Assembly: GCA_964626495.1 (NCBI GenBank)
Contig: CAZVFT010000006.1
Span: 1 to 49,225, forward strand
From: JACNLN01 sp964626495
GTDB taxonomy: Bacteria; Fidelibacterota; Marinisomatia; Marinisomatales; CAZVFT01
Direction: 5' to 3'
DNA: 49,225 nt
Position 1 is the first letter of the stretch, and each line of letters begins with the position of its first letter. Made by a program: the position numbers and the translations under genes. Below are positions 1 to 8,143 of the stretch, piece by piece. The notes under the pieces were generated by a model. It was not told the DNA's origin. It ran no database searches and saw only the letters and a list, made by a program, of their open reading frames with translations.

Positions 1-189
1 ACTTATACTATATTTGAACTTAACATTTTACTTCGAAAATGTGCGGAAGTCAGGACTATTTTAGTCTGGGGATTTCTTTTTTTATGATTTATTTTGTTTT
101 TGAAATTTGACTGCTGATACTGTCCAATACTTTTTATTAGTCCTACTAATTTGGCTCTTAAAAAGTATTTATTGTTTTATTGATTTAAA

Positions 190-218
190 TTGACATCCCC
201 TGCAAAGACTCCTAAATT
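190..218 (+). promoter_or_regulatory. candidate sigma-70-type promoter for the envelope cassette
   Basis: A consensus -35 hexamer TTGACA lies at 190-195, followed after 17 bases by TAAATT at 213-218, an acceptable -10. It is about 90 bases upstream of the first gene of the cassette. The surrounding 306 bases are very AT-rich, so chance matches are likely; no transcript evidence is available. The rest of 1-306 shows no gene. Confidence 0.3.
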
Positions 219-306
219 TCATTTGAACTTATATGAATTCGATTTCATAGTGTGAATAACATCACTATTAATCGAATTAAATTAATAATTTTCAATTAGG
301 AATTAT

Positions 307-1509
307 TTGGGGTTAGTTATCAGGACTATAATTCAAAAAATTTTACTGGTATTAATTATACCTGTTGTTTCTTATAGCCAGTCTGTGAAATTGCTACCTG
401 AACCGGGCTTTGTTCCTTATGTAACCTACTACGTGAGTAGTATCGATCTGACTACTGGTACTACTGATGTTTTGCTATTCCGATTTCGGTTAGCTGAGGA
501 ATCTGGTGACTATGGAGTAAATGGAGTTTTTGTCAAAATTGAGTTTGAAATGACTGTAAAGTCACCAGCCCTTGGAATTTCTAACGAAACAACGGTATTG
601 AAAGTAAATACCGATCCTTTCCAACTATTTAATGATATATTGATTGATAATCGTGACTTGACTACTGAAACTACAGCAATTTATGATATGGATGGAAATG
701 AGGTACAGATAGGAGTACATATTATTGATCAACTTGATATTTCAGAATATGAAAATTTGCTGAATTCTGTGATTACACGTGGAAAATTACCCGATGGAGA
801 ATATACGTTTAGGATTGGGATACAGACAGGAAACACTCAATCTTCTCTATCGGAAACGGATATGGAGACTGAAAAAATAATTGTAACATCTCCTACGTCT
901 ATCAATCTCATTTCTCCTGGAGGAGCACTAGAAGATACCAGTACTAATCTTGTTTATACCATCTATCCAGTATTTCAATGGGAAACAGAACCATGCTCTA
1001 ATTGCGAGTCGTTTATTCGAGTCGCAAAGTTTATACCCACTGACCATACATCACTGGATGAAGCAATTGAGGATGTTACGACACTCCCAATAGACCAAAC
1101 TCGGGGATGGGAGCCCGTTGGTGTGACTACGACATTTCCATATCCAGCAGACGGTACTATTGATCTGGAATTTGGTAAAATATATGTTTGGCAGATCAGA
1201 AAAGATCTTCCGACTACGGAGGGGATTAATACATATATGAGTCCAATTTGGGCATTTAAAATTGCAGAATATTTTGTTAAGGAGGAAATTAAGTACGAAA
1301 CGTTCCATCCTGTGTTACAACAACTGAGAGATGTTCTTGATGAGGAGAAATTTAACTCCTATTTTGGAAGTAATGGTTCACTAGTTGGCTTTACACCTAC
1401 AGGAGATTACATAATTGATGGCGTTAACGTACCATCAGATGCAGTACTGCAGCTCCTTGGTGAAATAGCTGAAAAGAAAGCAACCTTATTGAATGTGACT
1501 ATCGAATAA
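307..1509 (+). CDS. exported protein with Ig/Fn3-like region, function unknown
   Basis: The protein is 400 residues with an N-terminal hydrophobic signal peptide ending near SYSQ (about residues 8-25), so it is probably exported to the periplasm or cell surface. I do not recognise a named family. The middle (about 195-320) has a proline-rich linker, a 'PVFQWE' strand, a CSNC cysteine pair and a 'YVWQIRKD' strand, a pattern seen in Ig/Fn3-like repeats of secreted FCB-group proteins. The start is TTG at 307, supported by AGGA a few bases upstream; no ATG fits the signal peptide. The FecR-domain gene follows after two bases, so the two are very likely co-transcribed. A role in the envelope-sensing cassette is inferred only from context. 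Confidence 0.75.
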   Translation: MGLVIRTIIQKILLVLIIPVVSYSQSVKLLPEPGFVPYVTYYVSSIDLTTGTTDVLLFRFRLAEESGDYGVNGVFVKIEFEMTVKSPALGISNETTVLKVNTDPFQLFNDILIDNRDLTTETTAIYDMDGNEVQIGVHIIDQLDISEYENLLNSVITRGKLPDGEYTFRIGIQTGNTQSSLSETDMETEKIIVTSPTSINLISPGGALEDTSTNLVYTIYPVFQWETEPCSNCESFIRVAKFIPTDHTSLDEAIEDVTTLPIDQTRGWEPVGVTTTFPYPADGTIDLEFGKIYVWQIRKDLPTTEGINTYMSPIWAFKIAEYFVKEEIKYETFHPVLQQLRDVLDEEKFNSYFGSNGSLVGFTPTGDYIIDGVNVPSDAVLQLLGEIAEKKATLLNVTIE

Positions 1510-1511
1510 TT

Positions 1512-2216
1512 ATGAATCGTATAATAAATAATAGTTTTTTTCTCCTTGTCACTATCGAATTGCTGTGGATACTATTATTTCCCAGTTTGTTACTAGGACG
1601 GGAAAAAGTAGCAGTGACAACGAAAGTACGTGGAATTGCTGAATTAAAATCCTATGAGAAAAAGTCATTCTCACCGGTTAAACCTCCTACCGTTCTCTTC
1701 GATAAAGATAAAATTCGAACAGGAACGAACGGATTTCTTACTATGGTGTATCTTGACGATAAAAGTCAACTCAAAATCAAAGAGAATACGGATTTGGAAA
1801 TTAGAGGGACCCGCAGTAGAGAGGGCATTTCCAAAATCGTTGATTTAACAGCAGGTATCCTTAAAGCTGACATTCCAAAAGAAAGAAAAGGTGATTTCGT
1901 CATTTCAACTCCCATATCTGTTGCTTCTGTTAAGGGGACTGTATTTTACTTGGTCTCAGATCCCGTCATTGGGGATCAGGTATTTAGTATCGAGGGAATT
2001 GTCGAGTTGAAAAATTTAATATCGGGAAAAACCATTCAGGTGCTTGCTAATCAAACAGGTACCTCTCTGCGAAACGGTTCACTGAATGTGAGTATAACAA
2101 ACCCATCAAATATTCCATTATTTGAAGGTGAAGAAACAATTGAAATAAATGAATTGCGAATAAAACTAGAAAATATTGACGGTGAAGAAAAAGAGATTAT
2201 CATACAATACCGATAA
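1512..2216 (+). CDS. exported FecR-domain protein
   Basis: The protein is 234 residues. An N-terminal hydrophobic segment (about 8-28) acts as signal peptide or anchor, and residues about 35-180 form a FecR domain: 'V-x-G-x-A-E-L', 'D-K-I-R-T-G-x-x-G' and 'D-x-S-x-L-x-I-x-x-x-T', then 'ISTPISVASVKGTVFYL'. In FecI/FecR systems this domain lies in the periplasm and relays a signal from an outer-membrane protein. Here there is no cytoplasmic anti-sigma portion and no adjacent sigma factor, so it is a stand-alone periplasmic FecR. Stand-alone FecR proteins are often found next to CHASE2 adenylate cyclases, and one lies two genes downstream. The ATG at 1512 is two bases after the preceding stop. 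Confidence 0.88.
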   Translation: MNRIINNSFFLLVTIELLWILLFPSLLLGREKVAVTTKVRGIAELKSYEKKSFSPVKPPTVLFDKDKIRTGTNGFLTMVYLDDKSQLKIKENTDLEIRGTRSREGISKIVDLTAGILKADIPKERKGDFVISTPISVASVKGTVFYLVSDPVIGDQVFSIEGIVELKNLISGKTIQVLANQTGTSLRNGSLNVSITNPSNIPLFEGEETIEINELRIKLENIDGEEKEIIIQYR

Positions 2217-2276
2217 CACCGGCTTCTCACATTGTCCTATTAATATTTTGGATTTGTTAAATCTTACTGATGAGCT

Positions 2277-4997
2277 GTGAATCATCGTTTATTGAGATAT
2301 ATTCTATTCTGTCTAAACATCTCTTTATTATTTTCCAGTAGTCAGGTTCCAAGAAGTACCCTAATACATATTCCCCCTGAGTCACCTTCTCACGAAGGAG
2401 AACCTGTTTACATTCGATGTATAGTTGAAGGAGAAATCCCGGTGAATCAAGCAAGACTTTTTCACCGTACCGTGGGGCAGACAAGCTACCTGGAAGTAAT
2501 TATGAATTTTGAAGCAGGTTACTGGCTTGGAGTTATTCCTTCTATTCATGTGAAGTCTGATGGTATTGAATATTTGCTGGTTATTGACCTTGCAGATGGT
2601 TCAGTCTTGGGATATCCAGATGAAGATCCTTTCAAGTCGCCATTCCTATTGCCTGTGTTGCCGGAGAAGAGAGAGGGTAGAGCTTTTATAGGAGGTAGAA
2701 AAGATCAGGGAAAGTCATTACATGAAGCCGATATCCTCATTATTAGTCCTGTAGAAGATCAGGTTGTGTATTCTGATGAGCTGTTAGTTGTCGTGTCCTT
2801 ATTTAGTGTAAAGAGAGTTGATGTTTCATCCATCAAATTATTTATTGATGATGTGGATGTAACGCCATATTCAGCTGTTACTACTGATATCGTTACTTAT
2901 TCACCTGAATCGATTCAGTCGGGATATCATGTCGCAAAGATTCAGTTAAGAGATGTTTATGGTGTATATTTAAATCCTGTGTCTTGGTCATTTTTTGTGG
3001 TAGAACGTAAAGTAAAAATCGTTTCACCCATTGAAGAATTCAGTTATTCTGGGAATGCACAAACTGATTTTTCATTCGATAAAGTAGGAGATGAAGTTTT
3101 AGGAATTGCTCAAACTACCGCATATTTAAAGGGGGGCTGGCCCTGGTTAAGCTTTCGTGGAGATTTAAGATTGACCACAGAAGAAAGTCCGTTGAAACAA
3201 GCTAAAAACCGATACTCACTTGATTTACGGTCAGAACAAAAGTTTATCATTCAACTCGGTGATTTTACCCCTGTTTTATCTCCCTATACAATTCATGGAA
3301 AACGAGTGAGAGGATATGGTATTGATGTTAATTTAGATTGGGTCAGATTTCAATTAGTCAACGGTGAATTGGAACGTGATATTCAGGGAGATCCGAAAGA
3401 TGTGGATGATATTTACCGGGTTACAAATATAAAATTGGACACAACATCACAAGGTGACTTGATCCCCATATATTATCTGGACAGACTTGGTTATACATTC
3501 AGACGGTTTATGCAAGCTTACAGGTTTAGTCTCAATTATAGAAATCGATATCGACTTGGTTTTAACTTTCAAAAAACTAAGGATGAAGCTTGGTCAATTA
3601 ACAGAGATGTTGATAATGCGAAATTCTATATACCTAATTGGCAAAATTATATATCAATCGTTGGAATTGACTCAGGGACCTATACATTTTCAAAGTTTAA
3701 GGAAGCTATTACTGGTGTAGCATCTTATGAATTACCTTCAAAAGAGTGGGGTGGTAATCATCCTCAGGACAATATTGTGTTTGGCTTCGATATGGGAATG
3801 TCATTTGATAACCAACGACTAATCTTTGATGTAGCGTGGGCGATGAGCTTATTAAATAAGAATATCTGGCCTGGTACACTTACAAAAACACAACTCGATA
3901 CTATTCTCGATGACTCTACTGATGGTTTCCTCGCAGGCATATATGATCTTGATGATATAATTGAACCATCTGACATAAAAGATTTGCTTGTGGTGAATCA
4001 ATTCCTGGTTCCAATCATTCCAATCGATCCATATCTATATGAAGAAAGCCGTTTCGCAGCTATTATAAATATGCCCTCATCTGCATTCCATTTGAAAATG
4101 AGGACATATTATTACAATAACTTACTGCAGATTCGGTATTCTCAGATTGGCCCTGAATTTTATTCTCTGCCTAATCCATATTTCCCACAGAATATACGGG
4201 AATTCAATATCACCGATAGAATACGACTGCTTCACAACAAGTTATCAATATCCTTATCATACCAACATCGTAATAACAGGATAATTCAGTCAGTGAAAGA
4301 TCCCTATTCACAAAATACGTTCAATACCAGTTTTTCACTATTTCCTGGGGTTGGACTACCATCATTTACATTTAATTTTCAGAGTATTGGTAGAACGAAT
4401 AATAAGACGGAACTGGATACAATCGAATATACCGATGACGTTGTGTATGAGGATTTTCGTGAGGATTCCCGGACAAGGAATTCACTATTTTCTATCAATA
4501 TTCCTATTCATGGTCAGAAAACAAAACAAAATCTATCTTTGTCATTTAATTTTATGGCTGTCACAGATCTTTTAGAAGACATGAGATTGGATGGAAGTAA
4601 TAATAATGTTGAATCACAATCATATGGTCTGGCATTTTCAAGTCGATACTCAATCCCTCTGCAGACCTCATTCAATTTGTTTCGCTATACTATAGAGCTA
4701 CCCCCAATAGTAACCGGAGACGATGTTATCGAAAATAAAACCCAAATAACAAATTTAACATATAACGCTATTTACAATCTTTGGACAAACAGACTTACTT
4801 TACGAGGAGGTGTATCTTATTTGACGGTAAAAGGCACTTCGAAGTATGTCAATTATGGCATGAACGGAGGAGTAGATTATAAAATAAAGGAATCGTTATC
4901 ATCTCGCTGTTCTATTTTAGTAAAGGTAAAAGAATCTGGTAATAAGTTTGAACTTGGAACATTTGCATTGAAATTTTCGGCGAATTATCTGTTTTAA
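2277..4997 (+). CDS. outer-membrane beta-barrel protein with N-terminal Ig-like domains
   Basis: The protein is 906 residues. A signal peptide (about 3-22) is followed by two Ig-like beta-sandwich regions. The first (about 28-125) carries 'GEPVYIRCIVEG' and 'GIEYLLVIDLADGSVLGYPDEDP'; the second is at about 155-245. From about 270 to the end the chain alternates aromatic and polar residues in short antiparallel-strand-like units ('YRFSLNYRNRYRLGFNFQ') and ends in phenylalanine, as outer-membrane barrels do. No TonB box or plug domain was recognised. The start is GTG at 2277, chosen because it begins the signal peptide; its ribosome-binding site is weak. It sits between the FecR protein and the CHASE2 cyclase, so it is a natural candidate for the surface sensor of that pathway (inference). 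Confidence 0.78.
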   Translation: MNHRLLRYILFCLNISLLFSSSQVPRSTLIHIPPESPSHEGEPVYIRCIVEGEIPVNQARLFHRTVGQTSYLEVIMNFEAGYWLGVIPSIHVKSDGIEYLLVIDLADGSVLGYPDEDPFKSPFLLPVLPEKREGRAFIGGRKDQGKSLHEADILIISPVEDQVVYSDELLVVVSLFSVKRVDVSSIKLFIDDVDVTPYSAVTTDIVTYSPESIQSGYHVAKIQLRDVYGVYLNPVSWSFFVVERKVKIVSPIEEFSYSGNAQTDFSFDKVGDEVLGIAQTTAYLKGGWPWLSFRGDLRLTTEESPLKQAKNRYSLDLRSEQKFIIQLGDFTPVLSPYTIHGKRVRGYGIDVNLDWVRFQLVNGELERDIQGDPKDVDDIYRVTNIKLDTTSQGDLIPIYYLDRLGYTFRRFMQAYRFSLNYRNRYRLGFNFQKTKDEAWSINRDVDNAKFYIPNWQNYISIVGIDSGTYTFSKFKEAITGVASYELPSKEWGGNHPQDNIVFGFDMGMSFDNQRLIFDVAWAMSLLNKNIWPGTLTKTQLDTILDDSTDGFLAGIYDLDDIIEPSDIKDLLVVNQFLVPIIPIDPYLYEESRFAAIINMPSSAFHLKMRTYYYNNLLQIRYSQIGPEFYSLPNPYFPQNIREFNITDRIRLLHNKLSISLSYQHRNNRIIQSVKDPYSQNTFNTSFSLFPGVGLPSFTFNFQSIGRTNNKTELDTIEYTDDVVYEDFREDSRTRNSLFSINIPIHGQKTKQNLSLSFNFMAVTDLLEDMRLDGSNNNVESQSYGLAFSSRYSIPLQTSFNLFRYTIELPPIVTGDDVIENKTQITNLTYNAIYNLWTNRLTLRGGVSYLTVKGTSKYVNYGMNGGVDYKIKESLSSRCSILVKVKESGNKFELGTFALKFSANYLF

Positions 4998-5202
4998 TTA
5001 TTCACAAAGTATGATAATGATAACTTTGGTACCATTGAATTATCAAAACTCTGTTGCAGTATGAACCTGCTTATATCCATCATAACCATTGTTTATGTTA
5101 CGATAGAAAAAATGTGATTATAGAGAGAACAATATGAGACTCAGTTAAAGCTGAGGGATAAATTTAGTCAATAGTTCATTAGATCAAGAGGAATATTAAG
5201 CT

Positions 5203-7827
5203 ATGAATAGAGTTATCAAATTCTTTAAAAAACACATTGTTGGAATTGGTTTTACAATTGGATCAATAATATTTGTTTTACTTTTACACCGGGTACACGT
5301 ATTTGATTATCTAGAACTAAAAACTGTTGATTTTGCATTCCGTATGCGTGGTCCTCTATCTGGATGGAATGCCAAAGATCCTATTCCAAAAGAGTCTGAA
5401 TTATTTGAGGATCTTAATGGAAATGGGAAGTTTGATGAAGGTGAACCCTTCAATGATTTGGGAAATGACATTTGGGACAAGGATGAACCTTTTGAAGATG
5501 AGAATGGTAATGGGAAGCGGGATGAAGGAGAACCTTTTAAGGATGTTGGAAATGGGAAATGGGATAAAGGACTCGATGTGGTTATTATTGATATAGATGA
5601 TGAGAGTTGGCGATTAGTTCCATGGACCTGGCAATATCCACGTGAAGTATGGGCTTTAGTCCTCAGAAATTTATACCGTGCCGGTGCAAAGGTAGTGGTT
5701 TTCGATATTCAGTTTGATTCTCCCGATCGTCAATCTGAATATTTAAAGGAAATTAGTCAGGAACTCGGGCAACGTGGTTTAAGTGAACTTGTGCCTGCTC
5801 ATGGAGACAGTGTTTTTTCACAGGCGATACAGGAAGCTCAGGATGCTGGGATGTCTGTCATTCTTGCATCAAAAATCGTGAATGAACCCACCAGCATTCC
5901 ACCTCAGTACGTTGCTTATCCCAATTCTATTCTCCTATCCGCAGATCCGGTAACCGGTTTGGTTAGTGAAGATCAGGATATAGATGGATCTATTCGACAA
6001 TATTATATTTATTACCCAATGGCTCATGAACCGGGTAAATGGTATTTAACCTTAGCGATGAAAGCCATTAAAGAATATCGGAATTTTCCTGATGATTTTG
6101 TTTTGACTGGAGATATGCAAAAAGGTGAAATTCAGTTCGGAACAGAAATTATTCCTACTTATGGTGAAGAACCTTCCTTTATGATTAATTATTACGGTCC
6201 TCCGTCAGGTGCGAAACTTCAAGGTAATAAGGCTTGGAAAACCTTCAATCGATATCCACTTTCAAATGTGATTGATGTGATAGATGTGGATCTAAAAAAT
6301 GAGGATGAGGATACAAACTGGATGGAGTTCTTTATGGAAGACAGTCCATTATATGGATTAATAGGAGAAAGTCCCTTTAAAAATAAAATTGTTCTTATTG
6401 GAATATCAGTAGAGGTTATTCATGATATTAAGCGGACACCCTATTATAGTTATGCAGGACAACAACAACTGATGCCGGGAGTGGAGGTTCATGCAAATGC
6501 CATACAAACAATCCTTGACCGGAATTATATTTCTGTGTTAGGAAGTGAAATTGGGTGGTCAAATAAATCGTACTTTTCACATACACTTCTTATTACTGTA
6601 TTTTCTTTCTTAACTTTTGTTTTTCTATTATTGATGAATCCTATTTTTGCTGGATTATCCATCATTCTCGTCGTATTGGTTTTTTTGAATTTTGCATTAG
6701 GGGCTTTTACTGCTGATTTTTTGTGGTTGCTAAAGTCCTTATTACATAATATTCTACCTGAAAGTTGGATCAATAGGATGGGAGATTGGATATTCATAAA
6801 CACTCCTGGAATAGGAGAATCAAAGATTATTCCCGTTGTTGCTCCAATTTTTGGACTCTTTTTTACTTATACCAGTAATGTGCTGTACCGATTTATTGTA
6901 GAGCAAAAGGATAAGAGATTTTTAAAAAATACATTTGGCACGTATATCTCACCTGAACTCATCGATCAAATGTATGAATCTAAGCAGCAACCGAAACTTG
7001 GAGGTGATGAAGGAGAGAGAACCGCCTTCTTTACTGATATTCAGAGTTTCTCTACATTCTCCGAAAAACTATCTGCTACAAAACTGGTGGAATTGTTGAA
7101 TGAGTACTTGACTTCCATGACTGATATTCTAATGGAAAATAGAGGGACTCTTGACAAGTATGAAGGAGATGCTATTCTGGCTTTTTACGGCGCTCCCGTT
7201 CCTGTGGAAAAACATGCCTATTATGCCTGTCTTACCGCTGTTTTGATGCAGGTGGAACTGGAGAAATTACGTGAAAAGTGGAAATCTGAAGATGATAAAT
7301 GGCCCGAGATTGTTCACAATATGAGAGTACGCATTGGTATTGCTACTGGCTCTATTGTTACGGGGAATATGGGGTCTATAAATCGTATGGATTACACTAT
7401 GATGGGTGATGTGGTAAATATTGCTGCAAGGCTGGAATCTTCTGCAAAACAATATGGAATCTACAATCAGGTAAGTAATACTACATATGAAACGGTGAAA
7501 GATGATTTTATCTGGCGTCATTTAGATTATGTTGTTCTAGTAGGAAAGAAAGAACCCATTGATGTGTATGAATTAATTGCGGAAACAGGTAAAACAAATA
7601 CAGAAGAAATAAACCTACTGGAGGCATTTCATGAAGCACGTGAACTTTATCTATCTCAGAAGTGGGACGCAGCTATTGAAGCATTCGGGGTATCTGATAA
7701 ATTAGAAGATATGTTTCCCGGTCGATTTACAAACCCAAGCCAGGTTTATATCAAACGCTGTGATCACTTTAAAGCCAACCCTCCCGGAGATGATTGGGAT
7801 GGTTCCTGGACATTAACAAAGAAATAG
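5203..7827 (+). CDS. CHASE2-domain class III adenylate cyclase with EF-hand-like insert
   Basis: The protein is 874 residues. A transmembrane segment (about 13-30) is followed by a periplasmic CHASE2 sensor (about 35-435; 'VDFAFRMRG' and 'VVIIDIDDESW' are typical), then a cluster of membrane helices (about 455-570) and a cytoplasmic class III cyclase domain (about 600-770). Metal-binding Asp612 and Asp656, adenine-selecting Lys652 and Thr732, and transition-state Asn739 and Arg743 are present, so an active ATP-to-cAMP enzyme of the class IIIb pattern is expected. An unusual acidic repeat insert lies at about 70-123, inside the sensor. AGAGGA lies about 12 bases before the ATG, rather far. A TPR-like tail follows the cyclase. 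A 205-base gap separates it from the barrel gene, so it may have its own promoter. Confidence 0.93.
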   Translation: MNRVIKFFKKHIVGIGFTIGSIIFVLLLHRVHVFDYLELKTVDFAFRMRGPLSGWNAKDPIPKESELFEDLNGNGKFDEGEPFNDLGNDIWDKDEPFEDENGNGKRDEGEPFKDVGNGKWDKGLDVVIIDIDDESWRLVPWTWQYPREVWALVLRNLYRAGAKVVVFDIQFDSPDRQSEYLKEISQELGQRGLSELVPAHGDSVFSQAIQEAQDAGMSVILASKIVNEPTSIPPQYVAYPNSILLSADPVTGLVSEDQDIDGSIRQYYIYYPMAHEPGKWYLTLAMKAIKEYRNFPDDFVLTGDMQKGEIQFGTEIIPTYGEEPSFMINYYGPPSGAKLQGNKAWKTFNRYPLSNVIDVIDVDLKNEDEDTNWMEFFMEDSPLYGLIGESPFKNKIVLIGISVEVIHDIKRTPYYSYAGQQQLMPGVEVHANAIQTILDRNYISVLGSEIGWSNKSYFSHTLLITVFSFLTFVFLLLMNPIFAGLSIILVVLVFLNFALGAFTADFLWLLKSLLHNILPESWINRMGDWIFINTPGIGESKIIPVVAPIFGLFFTYTSNVLYRFIVEQKDKRFLKNTFGTYISPELIDQMYESKQQPKLGGDEGERTAFFTDIQSFSTFSEKLSATKLVELLNEYLTSMTDILMENRGTLDKYEGDAILAFYGAPVPVEKHAYYACLTAVLMQVELEKLREKWKSEDDKWPEIVHNMRVRIGIATGSIVTGNMGSINRMDYTMMGDVVNIAARLESSAKQYGIYNQVSNTTYETVKDDFIWRHLDYVVLVGKKEPIDVYELIAETGKTNTEEINLLEAFHEARELYLSQKWDAAIEAFGVSDKLEDMFPGRFTNPSQVYIKRCDHFKANPPGDDWDGSWTLTKK
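5410..5571 (+). repeat. EF-hand/dockerin-like acidic repeats inside the CHASE2 gene
   Basis: Residues 70-123 of the cyclase hold four short units beginning DLNGNGKFDEGEPF, DLGNDIWDKDEPF, DENGNGKRDEGEPF and DVGNGKWDKG. The spacing of Asp, Asn and Glu resembles calcium-binding EF-hand/dockerin loops found in secreted proteins of FCB-group bacteria. The units sit between the first conserved CHASE2 strand (VDFAFRMRG) and the next (VVIIDIDDES), on the periplasmic side. Calcium binding is inferred, not shown. Confidence 0.7.
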
Positions 7828-8143
7828 AAAATGTTAAAACAATTGGTAAGTATACTTAATGTATAGTGATATACTCTCTTTCTTAAAGATATACTTGAAA
7901 GGATAATATTTATAAATTGAGTAATTATTTTTTCCACAGAATCATATTATGATTTTTCTGTATTTCAGATTGACACAATTTCATAGACTTATATTTACGA
8001 CACTGAAATTGTTTATTATGCAATGATCACTTATCAATATCAAGTGTAATTTTACTGCAATCGTTTGTTCTCTGAAGAATCCTTTCTAACTTTACTGTAA
8101 GAATTGAATTAATTATCAAAATGAAAAGGATTGGTGTAATACT
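7828..8143. other. intergenic gap before porX
   Basis: This 316-base AT-rich gap has no open frame resembling a gene. It holds a perfect 10-base palindrome AAGTATACTT (7848-7857) and a small hairpin GTATA/TATAC (7861-7874) just after the cyclase stop. These might be a regulator site or a weak 3' structure; there is no T-run to make a classic terminator. A porX promoter probably lies here but I cannot place it firmly. Confidence 0.4.
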
